From positions 1-21,040 of the forward strand of contig BBXU01001774.1 of NCBI GenBank assembly GCA_001598975.1: DNA of 21,040 nucleotides. The letters are read 5' to 3'. Source of the DNA: Parachlorella kessleri. Lineage: Eukaryota > Chlorophyta > Trebouxiophyceae > Chlorellales > Chlorellaceae. Of this stretch, positions 1-11,700 are shown in pieces (the first letter of the stretch is position 1; each line of letters starts with the position of its first letter). The notes beneath the pieces were generated by a model that saw nothing but the letters and a program-made list of their open reading frames with translations, searched no databases and was not told the origin of the DNA. The position numbers were made by a program, and so were the translations under genes.

Positions 1-1895
1 GCTGGGTGTCGGCTCCCACCCGGGCCAGCCCCACGCACAGCGTGCCCGGCGTGTAGGCTCCCTCCCCCCGCTGGCCCTCCACCTCCAGCAGCTGCTCCAG
101 CGCGGTGTTGACGCTCATGAAGCGCGGCGGCTCGTACACCTTGCGGCCGCGGGCCAGCGACTCCAAGGAGGGCTCCTTCACCTGTTGGGGCAGGGGTTCC
201 AGGTTGGGAGGGGCAGGGAGTCAGCAGCAGGCGTTATGTGGCGAGGCAAGGGCTCACGACAGCAAGGGGTCCTTCACCTGGTGCAGGGTTCCAGGTTTGA
301 GGAGCGGAGATTTGGAGTGAGGTTAGGTTTCACGGACGAGGCAAGGGAATCCAGAGAGACACATGCAGGGCGACTTAGAGACCAACAAACATGGTGCGGG
401 GCCACGCAGTGAGGTGGAGCTGACCTTGATGTCTAGCAGGCACAGCGTGTGCAGTCCCATCTTGCGGTTGGCTGCTATCTTGTCGTAGAAGCTGTCGGGC
501 CGCCACGTTTCTGCGGACCACATGGGGTGCAGCATGTGCCTTCAGTTAGTCAGCCACCCATTCTCCCCTGAACACCTGTGTAGCAGCGCCGTCGGTCCGA
601 CCCACGACGCTCATGTGTGCTGCAGCGGTCAAATCAGCATTCGGAGGCCTAGCAAAAACCCCCACATAACACAGCTAGGTCAGCAGTACATTTGCCTTGT
701 TTGTCGTTGCACAGTTAAGGATGCCCATCCAGAGTTACCATAAATCTACACCCCCACACCCAGTGCCCCTCACAAATATCCCCAAAGCACAGACCTGTGA
801 AGAAGACGATGGACACCGCCTCCCCGTAGCGGTACAGCTGCAGGCCACAGGCGCCGACTGCGTTCATGATGGAGGCGTTGTGGATCACCTTCACCGCGAT
901 GCCCCTGCTGCGGGCCCGCAGCTCCAGGTCAGTGTGGGTGGTGGCCCTACAGCAGAAGGAGGAGGGTGCGGGCATGGACTGAGAGCGGAGGTTCCCAAAC
1001 CCTCCAGCGGGCACCTGCCACTTTGGGAACCCACACAGTAGTGCGGTGAGCACCTGAGCTTGTCAGGGTCACATGCAAGACCCACGGTAATGCGGACAGT
1101 TCCTCTGCACTTGACATGTGGCCAACCGCAGCCGCCACGCACCCAAATGGGTCACCAACCACTAGGAAAGACACGGCCCTGTCTTCCGCGCCCTCCAGGA
1201 TCTTGTCGGCTTCCTGCAGCAACCCCAGCGCCCTGCAGAGCTTACAGCTGTAAGGCATCAAGGCACTTGCCTGCCAAGACCCTAAAGAGAAATCGAGAGT
1301 TGGCACAGCTTGCGCAAAGTAAGGCAGCCCCTCTCCACTTACCAGCTCCACCATCTCTCTGTCAGCCACTATCACCTCCTTCCCATAAAATTCTTCCTGC
1401 ACAGGGGTCAGCCCACATAAATACATGCATGTGCAGCGGGCGAGCTCCGGGTTAGAAAGTGAGGGTTAGGGCCACCAACAAGCGGGTCAGAAGCTGTGCG
1501 GGTAAGCTTTCACTACCATACCAGCTTCTCTTTGGGCACTAGTAGAAGTGACGTGTATGCCTCTAGGTAGACCCTTTCTGAGGCTTTCACTGCCTCCAAA
1601 CCCCTGCACCATGCCAGGCCAGGCCAGGCAGACAACTGTCAGGAGAAGCAACTGGCAAAGCTTTGACGAGTCACCAGAGAGAGCACTCGGAGGATGACTG
1701 ACCTGCCGTCACCAGGTGACTGGTAACATGCACGAGCTAGAGATTGCAACACCGTGCAGCGTGCCGCAGGCATGTCGAACTCAGTATTGGATTTGAATAG
1801 TTCGATCGACATAAAGGCTGCACTGCACAGTACGCTTACTTGACAGTGATGTCTCTCTCATCCGCCAAGCCCAAGCCGATGATATAGAGCACCAT
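1..1895 (-). CDS. DPH5: Diphthine methyl ester synthase (diphthamide biosynthesis methyltransferase), 3' end outside window
   Basis: DPH5 uses S-adenosylmethionine to methylate the modified histidine of elongation factor 2 during diphthamide synthesis in the cytosol. Seven exons join in phase: 1840-1895, 1522-1603, 1343-1396, 1143-1213, 795-946, 425-510 and 1-181 (continuing past the edge). The start is the ATG at 1895, opening with the family hallmark [11 protein letters not shown]. Further family motifs in order are VYLEAYTS (exon 2), [14 protein letters not shown] (exon 3), [10 protein letters not shown] (exon 4), [20 protein letters not shown] (exon 5), [10 protein letters not shown] and [11 protein letters not shown] (exon 6), and [17 protein letters not shown] plus [11 protein letters not shown] (exon 7). 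Every splice is GT-AG and all phases agree. About 251 residues are visible of a family length near 285, so only the last few dozen are missing. No break is seen. The neighbour upstream is on the same strand with a very short gap. Confidence 0.95.
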
Positions 1896-1960
1896 TGCTG
1901 TTGCTGGACGTCAGAGATTCCGGTCAGAGTGATCCCCTTTTGAGTGCCCAGCCTTTCTGC

Positions 1961-2516
1961 TTAATGAGCTGAAGAACTCGGATACCGTCCCTCCCAGGGA
2001 ACCCGATGTCCTGGGGGGATCTTGGGCCAGTTCAAAAGGCGAGCATTAAACCGTGCATAGAAGGCATGGTAGACATCATGCCGTGCACAGGGGGGCAGTG
2101 TATTACTAAGTTGCACCAGTAAGTGAGTTTGCAGCTCATCCACCGAACCTTCCAGTTCAGCTGACAACTTACAACCGCAGGGAGGTAACAGCAGTGAGGT
2201 CAGCCAGTGATCCGAGCTGTTCGCTAAGCACACTTTCTCCACCCCTGATGGCCAGTAAGGGCCCACAGGTTTCATCCTGTTTCCCCTGCAGCGCTCACTG
2301 CTGCCGATAGTCCGTGCCGCGCTGCTGTCCAGCCATCTTATATCACATGCATCCATTTGACTAGTCTGGAATCCAGCATACTTCACACATAGCATTAGAG
2401 CCGTGTCATATTCGGACTGACCAGTCCTGCCCCAAAATTGCTCCAGCAGCGGAAGTCTGAGAACAAACTGAAGAAGCTGAAGGGTATGAAGGGTATCTAG
2501 CAATTGGGTACATATA
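1961..2516 (-). CDS. Unidentified open frame, 184 residues; separate gene's 3' exon or last exon of the SET gene
   Basis: An uninterrupted minus-strand frame ends at a stop at 1961-1963, only 65 bp before the DPH5 ATG. I do not recognise the product. The first part is leucine-rich (LDTLHTLQLLQFVLRLPLLE), the middle has several cysteines, and the end is basic/aromatic (YHAFYARFNARLLNWPKIPP). There is no in-frame ATG near its 5' end, so it is unlikely to be a complete gene. A splice acceptor (ACCAG, exon from 2516) would join it in correct phase to a possible GTAAGG donor that overlaps the stop codon of the large SET gene at 2710, which would make it that gene's final exon. It could also be chance or a remnant. 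Confidence 0.35.
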
Positions 2517-2709
2517 CTGGTATACTACAAGCCGGTTAGTCTGTGCAAGAGTAGACGAGTGTGCTAGGTGCTTGAAGGCAGCCTAAGGCGCACCCACAAG
2601 CTGTTGCCCATGCGTCCATGACGTAAGAGCTGCAAGGTGCAGGGCAGCAGTCCCGCCTGCCCAGCACTCTTCGTGTAACAAGAACAGCAATGAGTACTAC
2701 TTTCTCGCC

Positions 2710-5700
2710 TTACAGGCTCTCTCCCTCGCCGCCCTCCTCTTGCTCCTCCTCATCCTCCTCACTTTCCTCAGGCTGGGCGGCAAGCGACCGCGAGGGTGCC
2801 AGGCCCTTCAGGCTGGCAGCGAAAAGGTCATTGGCTGCGCCAGGCTTGCCGACGGCCACAGCATACTGGCGGGAGGCGCCGGCCCTAGCCAGCGCGCGCT
2901 CGCGGCGCCGCAGGGTCCTGCTTCATGCACGGCAGTCTGCAGAGAGCGCGTCACCTGCCTGAGTAACTCTCCAGACCCGGCACCCTGGACAGCCAAACAT
3001 GGGAGCGCAGCGGCAGAGACACAAACCTTAACAGCAGAGGGGAGAGGGATACCTGAGCCTCGCTTCTGTTCCACACAAACACCCCCATCATCAGGCCAAT
3101 TGACACTGCTGCCAGCAGCACTGGCGCCCACAGCATGTGTAACACCGCATCATTCCCCGGCTCCCATGCCTGCTGGGGCGCCTGGGATGGTGTGAGTATC
3201 ATGCAGCAGAACCTGGCCTGGACAGCGCTCACCGGTTCTCTGGGTGCGACGGGTCGTAAGTCACCGACAGGCTGCTACGATTACGCTCCAATTGCCCTCC
3301 TGGCTGCTGCTGCTGCTGCTGCTCTTGTTGGACCTGGCCACAAGGCGCGGCCGGCCCTTTCCGCCCAGTATCAGCAGAGGTCGGCGCCGTGGTTCCGCCA
3401 GCCGCTTTGCAACGCTGCCCTATTGCAGCAGCTGCGTGCCTGCCATTGACATGCTGCTGGGCCTGCTGCTGGCTGGGCTTTCCACCCTCGGCGGCATCTG
3501 AGCGAGCAGCCTGGCCTTGCTGCACAGTCCCTTCAGGCAGCGAGGCATGAGCGGACAGGGGCCTACCTACAGCTTGGCCGCCGCTGCCAGAGCTTGCTGC
3601 CCTCATCAGTACAGGAGCAGCTCCACCGCCCCGAGATGCCAGCCTTGGATCGGTCGGCAACGCTGGGGCTGGCAGCTGGCTGCCTGACGTGGGGCGGGCA
3701 GGAGGCAAGGGTATCTGAAGCCGCTGCCTGGCATCCGCCACAGCTTGCCCCTGGCATGGCTGCAAGGCCTCCTGCTGTGCCTGCCGTGGCGGGCCAGCAT
3801 TTGCCAGCACAGGACCGCCAGTCGGCGCCGCTGGCGCTAGTTCTGCTCCATGGGCCAGCACAGTGTGCTGCGCCTGCTGCACAGGCTCCTGCTGGTGCTG
3901 CTGTGCCCAGCGGTCCCAAAGGTACTGGGGGACAGGTGGCAGGTCCAGGTCGTCCAAGTCAGGGGTGGGAGGCTCCTCCAGGGAAACAGCAGGCACGCCA
4001 TCCAACAAGTCTTGGTAGCCTGCAGGAGGGATGGCAACTGCTTCACATCCCATATTTTCCAGCCTTAGACAGCAGACCTGGACCAGTGCCTAGCATTACG
4101 GGATGTGATAAGTCGTGGGACATGTTGGGTGACCAAACCATGGGTTTAGGGGTATGGATATGCCAGCATGACTCGTCAGCAGTGTGACCCCCAAGTTGGC
4201 TGGCACCGATCCAGCATCCAGCACAAGCCTGTGAAACCGATTACATGCACAGCACAAATCCCTGATGCACTTCCTGGCGGGTGCTTCTTATAGTATTATC
4301 TGGCACATCCTACAGCACTGGGTACCCCTTCAGCACGCAGCTCCAGCAGTCATAAGCCAACGCTCCACTTACCATCACCGTCCATGAGGTCAGGAGTGTC
4401 CCCGCCTGCGCCCTGGGCAGGCTCAGCGTCCACAGCACCCGCTCCTCCAGCCACAGCACCAGCCCCACCCAGGGCAGCCCCTTGGTCTCCTGCTAAGGCC
4501 ATGTGGACCTCTGGGGTCTCATCCCCAACGGGCACAGCACCAGCACCACCAGCACCACCACCTGCGGCCCCCGTGTCAAGCCCAGCCCCAGCATCAAGCC
4601 CCATGGCCATCTCAATGTCTGGAGTGTCACCCCCAGCTGGCGCAGCAGCACCCGGAAGCAGGAACTCAATGTCGGGGGTGCTGTCGCCGGCAGCCGCCGC
4701 CGGCCACGCTGGGCCCCTGGGGGAGGCTGGGGGGGAGGGCATCTCCCACTCGCTCACAGGCAGCGGCTCGGGCTGCTGCTGCTGATGCTGCTGCTGAGGC
4801 GGCGGCGCATGCTGGGCCTGCTGCCCCCATGGGTCAGGTATCAATGGTGCAACGGGCAGCGGCTTGGTGGGCTGCTGCTGCTGCTGGTGTGACTGCTGCG
4901 GCAGTGCTACTGGCAGGGGTTGCTGCTGCGGCTGCTGTGCTGCGTGCTGTGGTGGGGGTGCTGCGGGCATGGGGTGCTGGAGCGGGAGCTGGCCTTGGTT
5001 CAACATGGTGGCAAGCTGTGTCATTCGGCTGCACGCATGTGGTTGCGGCAGCCCCTGTTGCTGGTCGATGCAGTGGGTTGGCGCCCCAAAGTGGCCCACA
5101 CCCACAGCCGTAGCACCATCACCACCAGCCCTCGGGCTTCCCTCTGGGGAGGCCTGCAAAGGGATGGACCGGAAACCTCACTCGAGTCATGTGCCCTCCA
5201 AACCCAACAGCGCTTATATGTTGGCAAGGGCCCCGGCCAGGATGGGTGACAGCAGGGCTGCCCTGTTTCCGGTACCAGGCGTAGGCGGTACATGCGTACA
5301 ATGTCCGGGCTACTACTGGCTAATCACAGAAAGATGGCTCACAGCCAGTGGTGCTACAATACAACCTGCAAAAGCATGCGCACGCTCACCTGCTCCCAAC
5401 CCCCTTCTTCCGGCGGCAGCAAGGTGCAGACACCTGGCAGCCCAAGGGAAACCTGCAGTGGAGCCCTTGGGGCCCCAGCACAGGCTGGCAAGTCAGCAGC
5501 AAGGTCACCCTGCGGCCAGCCTGAGTGGCTCGCAGGTGGCTGGCTCTGCCCCGACGCCTGCTGCTGCAGCTGTTGCTGCTGGTGGTGCTGCGGTGGGACC
5601 AGAGGCTGCTGCACTTGATTGGAGTGGCTGCCCCATGAGGAGCGCCTTGGCGGGGCCTGCTGCTGCTGCTGAGGTGGGGCTGACGGCTGTTGGGCCTGCA

Positions 5701-8700
5701 CAGAGGGACTTCCCCAAGAGGATCTTCTCAACTGCGACAGCGGTTGGGTCGATGCCGAAGCCAAGCTAGCCTCCCCGGCCGCATGCCTGTGCTCGCCAGG
5801 CCCGGCTGCACGCGGCTGAGCTTGCTGCCTGTCCTGCTGCGCTCCTGCTGCCGCGGGTGGGGCTGCTGCTGCTGCCTTGTCCCTAGGGAAGGTGTCCTGC
5901 CATGACAACTCCTTCACCAGCAGCGGCCGCTTCTCCACCAGGCGCTTCTTGCGGCTCCGGCTGCGGCTGGCACCCCTGCGCTCCTCCCTTTCGAGCTTGC
6001 GTCCCCGCTGCTGCTGGTCCTTCTCAGCCCTAGGCGCAGCGTGGCCTGCTGCCCTGGCATTACCAGGGGAGGGCTTTTGCCCTGGGGAGCGAGGCTGCTG
6101 CTGCTTGCCCGCTGGCGACCGCAGGCCCCCTGCGCTGCCTGCCCGCTCCTTTGGCGAAGGCTGCTGCTGCCTTCCAATTGGCGAGCGCAGGGCACCAGCG
6201 CTGCCTCGGCACTCGGCTGCTGGCTGGTCCGCTGCGCGACCGCCAGAGTGGCCCCTGCGCCCTCTGCCTGGGGACCTGCTGCGACTGCGGCTGCGACTGC
6301 TGCGACGGCGGAGCTTCTGCCGCTGCTCGTCATCCTTCTCCTCCCGGCGGTGCTTGGCTCTGCTGCTGTCCACATGCCGAGAGGACGGCCGCTCTTCTAG
6401 CCGCCCCTTCGCACCGACGCCGCTGCTGCTACGGCCCCTGTGCTGCCCACCCGACCTGCCAACAGTGCAGGCTGCGGGCTTTGGGCTCTTCACATCGCCC
6501 TCCCACTGCTCCTGCTGCTGCCGGCGCGGCTCGTCCGGGGAAGGCAGCACGCTGGCTTTCCTTGGGATGAGGATTGGGCTGGGCTTCTTGAGGCTGGTCA
6601 CTGGGCCCAGTGGGCCGCCCTGCTGCTCCAGCTGCTCTGGGTCAGGCTTGACTGGGGACAGCAACTCGTCCGCAGCAGGGCTGCTGAAGACTTCGTCCAG
6701 CACTGGCAGGCTCCCTGCCGTGGGAGGAGCGTCTCCTGCCGGCCTTTTCCCAGCCTGCCACCCGCCCGCCCCAGCCGCCTCAGCTGCCGCGAGCCCAACA
6801 AAGGGGCTGGTGGGCAGCTTGCGGGGCTCCCCTACTACAGGCGCAGGCACCGCATTGGAGGCAGGGGTGGGTGAACGCTGCTCCTCCAACTCCAACTCCA
6901 CCACCAGCTGCTGCTGCTGCTGCTGTGGCTGGTATGGCCTTGCTGCGCACGGGGACCCACCGCCACTCGCCCCTGTTCCAGCAGCTGCTGCAGCCGGTGG
7001 TGTCGGTGTTGCTGCTGCCCCAGGCGGCTCCTGCAGGGGCCCAGAGCTGTCCCTTACCAACCGGCTTTTCTTGCGGGACCGCTTGCCAGCCGGTGGCTTC
7101 CCGGCCGTGCCGGCTTTGCTGGTGCTACCCTCCGGCTGCTGCTGCTGCTGCTCAGCAGCACCGGCCGTGCCCACCTCCCCTGCGGCTGCTGCTGCTGCTG
7201 CCGCACCTGCTGGGGCCTGCACGCCGGAGGCCTGCGTGACCAGATTGGTGGGCTGAGGCTGCACCGCCTGCCCGCTAAGGCCACTGGGCTGGGGCTGCGA
7301 GGACTGCAGCTGCTGCCCCATGCTTGCTGCCTGCAGCGGGAGGAGGAGAAGCTGGTAGTAGTACTTGGTAAGTAAGTACAAGAGTTAGTTATATTTGCTC
7401 ATAAAACCATGTTTTGCATACTTGAAAGTAAATGTCACACACCTCCTAACACAACACGGGCAACTCCACAGCCACTGAACTCCGGGCATAATAGCAACAA
7501 ATTCTGCAGATGGCACAACACAGGTAACCTGACTTGCTTTTTACCTGACTTCGCAAGCATTTGACTACCTCCTTCCAATAGCTGCACAATGAGGGCACAT
7601 CATCAGCGATTTAGAAGCCTTGTGTTCTGTGCGCAAAATGACGTCATAACACGCATGGAGGGTAGCAAAAGCAGCATATCTCCTACATGACCCCTCTCGC
7701 CTGCTCCGTACATATGCTAGTGACTGCTAGTGTGACCTGACGGGCCCACCGTGGCACGGTGGGCCTGTCAGACCAAGCTGTCATGACATCCCAGGCTCGT
7801 TAATGCCAGCCTACCCTTCACCTGACAGGACAAGTGGCCCGAACAACACAGAGTCCCAATCAATGACATGAGTGAAGGCACAAATCGACTCCACTCACAA
7901 GTCCTCATAGGTGGTGAGAAACTCCTGTCCGTTGGCCACATCAACACAGGTTACCAGGAACAGGAATGGCTGCACAGGGCAGAGCAGCATGGTGGGCTTC
8001 AGCTTGCTGTGCACCCAGGATGACACACCCAAATCCTTGGCAGTACCGTTGCATAAACCAACGCAAATCTCAGACGCTCCTCTCGCCTAAACTGATGCCT
8101 CACCTCAGCATTCCGCCAAGGCAGATTGCGGTGGAGGTAATCCTTTATTGTATGCCATGGAGCCCACAACCCTTTATTGTATGCCATGGATCGCACAACC
8201 CTTTGCCAGATCTCCCGCCGTGCCTCATGTCACCCTTACAAGCCAGGCAGCAGGCCAAGCGCTCACCCAGCCTCCCACAAGAGCTTCCACCATGGAGCAG
8301 TTTCGGGAAAGTCCGGGGGCATCGCTTAGCTTGCTGACTGTCTTCAGCCGCAGCTCGGTCAAAGGATCCCTTTTAATGTCACTGCATACATGGGCACTTG
8401 CTATAAGGTTGTGCATTTACAATAATTTTAACCAGAAAAGTTTGGTTCGACTTCCCTCTGAACTGTTCAGACAATTCCGTTTCTCCCAATTGTACATATT
8501 GCAAAGGGCAGAACTGTCTTGTTCCTAGCTTACTTGATGAGGGCGGTCTCGTTGCCATAACAGTAGGCCGAATACACCAGCTGCCGGATGTCCGTCAACT
8601 GCAAGAGAGAGGACGGAGTACACACAACGACATGTCAACAATGCCAATGTAGCCTCGCATGTGCGTGGGCAGGCCTGGCAAGGTGCACGTTCAGGTAGGC

Positions 8701-11700
8701 AAACTTGAGCCCATGGCAGGTCAGAAATAGTAAACGTGGCTAGCCACCATAGCCTGTGGGCCCCCCCACCCTGGAATTCCAGTGTGCACCAATGAGTTGC
8801 AAGGCGGCACACATAACAGTTGAGTCCTGCCGATACGCTTACGTCAAGGACCTTCGTCACCAGCTGTTGAGCCCGACTGTTGCCCGCATGGACGGTCGAG
8901 TCGGCAGCGTAGCTGTTCAAGTGGAGCTGGAGCTGCGCAGGGAAGTGGGCAAAGAAAGGCAGTCAGATATGCAACTGGGCGGTCTGTCTAGCATAGGGAC
9001 CCGGCAGGCAAGTGATTCTCGCAGGATCAGAGCCTTCCACTTTCATGTTTCCACAAATGCATTCAACAAAGGCAAGAAAGAAAGTAGTTAGAGCCACAGA
9101 GGCGACCCACTCCGCCATGCAGATGGAGCTGCCTTCTAGCCATCAAGGCAACCAGAGGTGAGGCCCACCTGGTGCATGCCCTGGTTTAGCTTGGCCTGAA
9201 GCTGTTGATCAAAAGCCATGTCCTCAAAGTCGCCATTGATCAGCTACAGCCACAGCAGTCTCCCTTCCCTTTAGTGACAGCCTGAACCTAGCTGGGCACG
9301 GATTTTAAAGTGCACCACGTTGTGTAGGACTACAACCCGCTTAGCCCCATGTGACGCACGGCTAACTGCTACCTGGTTGCAGCATCACCAGGAAACAAGC
9401 TGGCACCTGTAAGCACTGGTAGGCGCCCAGGACTGTGAAGCGCTTCACGGTCCTTCCAGTCGCATTGCGCCAGCCCTTGGCACCTGCGGTAGCAAAGACT
9501 CAGTATTGTAACCGAGTGGGGCAATCAACTCCTGAGCCAGCCCTGCACTGGGCAGCTGGCAAACACCACAAGGACAGCCTGGCTACCGTCAACCTGGAAG
9601 TGACACAATGACAGACATGCGAGAGGGTCTACCCCTGCCGCGCAGCAATTGACAAGTAGCACTGTGCCTATGCAGGCCGCGCTGTAAGGCAAGCCAGCCA
9701 GCCTGCCGATCTGTGCTTCCTGACTCCTTAAGTGGCGTGTGGCTCCTGCAGCCACTTCCCCCACCTGGTTCCTTGGCTAGGCCCACCCGCGGGTCGTCAG
9801 GCAGGATAGGACACATCTCGCAACCCGGCAGGACAGGCAGCTCCTCAGGGAGCTCATCCAAGTTCAGCTTGCCATTCTCGCAGTGCTGTGCTATACTCTC
9901 CCGAATGGCACGTTCGTATGGCGCGCGATCAGGGTCCTTCTGGCCGATAACCCTGCAGGGGGTGTATAGGAATCGCCGCAGTGGTCACCCCCAGAGCATA
10001 GCAAACAATTCACACATGGCACAGGAGGCTGCGGCACAGAATGTGTCATCAAACAAACAGTGCAGCACCAGGCAAGTGTCGTAGAGTAACAGATGTGGAG
10101 GAGTTGCCCAAGTGCCCTCATAGACTACAGTCTCAGAGGCAGGCATCAATGTCAACAGCTCATCATCCGCAAGCACGGCATTCGATGGCTGAGCTGTTGC
10201 TGTCAAGATGAGATAGATATTTTCAGCCACCCACTTGACAGCCGGATAGCTGCCCTTCACAGACGCCATGCTCTCCTTGTACAGTTTAAGCACCTCAAGC
10301 CGCTTGGGCACCAGGGATGCGGCAATGGTATGACCTAGCACCTGCACAACACAGTTTGCGCATTACCGTACAGCAAACTTTAGCTGCCTTAATAATATGC
10401 CCAATGAGCCCCAGTGTTGGCGAGACAGGTGTCAAGACCCTAGCGCAGCTCCTCCCTAGCTCTTCCAAGGCGCTTGCCAACTTGCACAGGGGCTTAAAGC
10501 TGCAGATGGGTTAAGCACAGCCTGTCAAGGCTCCTTTCTCATTATATACAATGCTAACGGCCTAGCTCAGCCCTGTTAGGCTAAATTGTGGGCGCGCTTA
10601 CCCTGGCCTCTCCTGGCCGCAGCGGTGGGCTGTTCCTCACAAAGCCGCTGGCCACCCAGTAATAACCAGGGATGTCCCAACCCGCTTCCCCAGGAGCGCC
10701 TAGCGGCGCCTCCGGGCATTGCAGCTGCACCACCGGTTGCTGCTGTTGCTGCAACAGCTGTGGCTCCCCCATCCCGGTGGAAGCTCCCGGATGTTCCGGC
10801 TGTTGCGGTTCACCCATGCCCGACATGGAGTGCTGTTGCTGCCGGTCTGCGACCTGCTGGTCTAGTCCTGTACCACCTGACTCCTGTGCAGAACCCTGTG
10901 CCCCAGCACGCTCACAGCTCGGGCCTGACGGCGGGGCCGCCGCGCCAGACTGAGGGCCAGAATGACCAACAGCCCCAGCGCCAGCAGCCGCCTGCGGCTG
11001 GGCTGCAGGTGGTGAAACCCCACTGTCACCACACCGTGGCTGCTCACCGACACTGCCAGAAGCCGCTGCTGCTGGTGCTACCATTACTGGTGTTGCCACC
11101 GGTGTAGGTGCCCCGCGAAGTACCCGGCGAGACGGTTTTGGCCTGTTCATGCGATCCAGCAGGCTTAGCTTTCGGGGTTGTTGCACCAAAGCAACAGCAG
11201 GCTGCAGCGGGACCCTGCTGTCGGGCCCAACCTGTTGAGGCTCGCTATGGGCCGGACCCTGTGTTGACTGTGCAGGCTTGGCAGCAGTACTGTCACCCTG
11301 CTGCCCCTCTTGCTTGTGCATCTCCTGGCACGGCTTCGGCTGCTGCTCTTTTGGCGGGGTTGGTGTGAGATCGAGCGCGTCAGCACCATGCGAAGCGACC
11401 TCTGCTTTGTTGGGTCGCTCCATAGGTTGCCGCTGCTGCGGCTCTTCAGGAGGGTCATGAGATGAGGGCTGCTGCTGCTGCTGTCCCTGTGCAACATGAG
11501 AAGCCAGGTGCGTTGGCTGCTCCTGCTGCTGCGCCATCTGCTGGAATGACAGCTGCTGGTGCTGGCGCGGGTGGCTGCGCTTCCAGGACTCCTCCGCTTC
11601 CTGAACTCCACCGTTCCAGCCACCGAAGCCCTCAAACCAGTCGCCCTGTGGCTCACGGATTGGCTTCGCGACGCTGCATACTAGTAGAAGGTATACTGAT

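Larger units (their letters stand above)
7575..9790 (-). other. Divergent SET methyltransferase domain split over eight small exons
   Basis: The domain starts with RVGLA at the end of exon 5 and the N-terminal strand pair TVLGAY (residues 746-751), equivalent to the SET segment where the substrate-side strand turns. The central cofactor motif is GNETALIND (825-833), replacing the usual RFxNHSCxPN. The end is FLFLVTCVDVANGQEFLTTY (872-891) followed by DFYW, the usual G-x-E-[L/F] then Tyr pattern; Tyr891 would be the catalytic tyrosine. There is no post-SET cysteine cluster. This belongs with the divergent SET sequences that use N-x-x-x-x-I-N-D instead of NHSC. Activity on histones is inferred, not shown. 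Confidence 0.78.

Noticed and set aside
4864..5769. Plus-strand open frame of 301 codons
   Set aside because: It is antisense to exons 13 and 14 with Cys/Gly runs produced by reversed Gln codons; no domain and no splice logic.
5877..7256. Long plus-strand open frame (459 codons) rich in Cys, Arg and Leu
   Set aside because: It is antisense to exon 13 of the SET gene; CAG repeats read backwards as CTG keep several frames open. Composition is that of a shadow frame.
7999..8196. Minus-strand frame with DYLHRNLPWRNAE as an extra SET-gene exon
   Set aside because: Exon 8267-8381 joins directly and in phase to 7899-7969, giving a continuous SET sequence (VGGW then PFLFLV). The extra piece would interrupt the domain and depends on a purine-rich acceptor.
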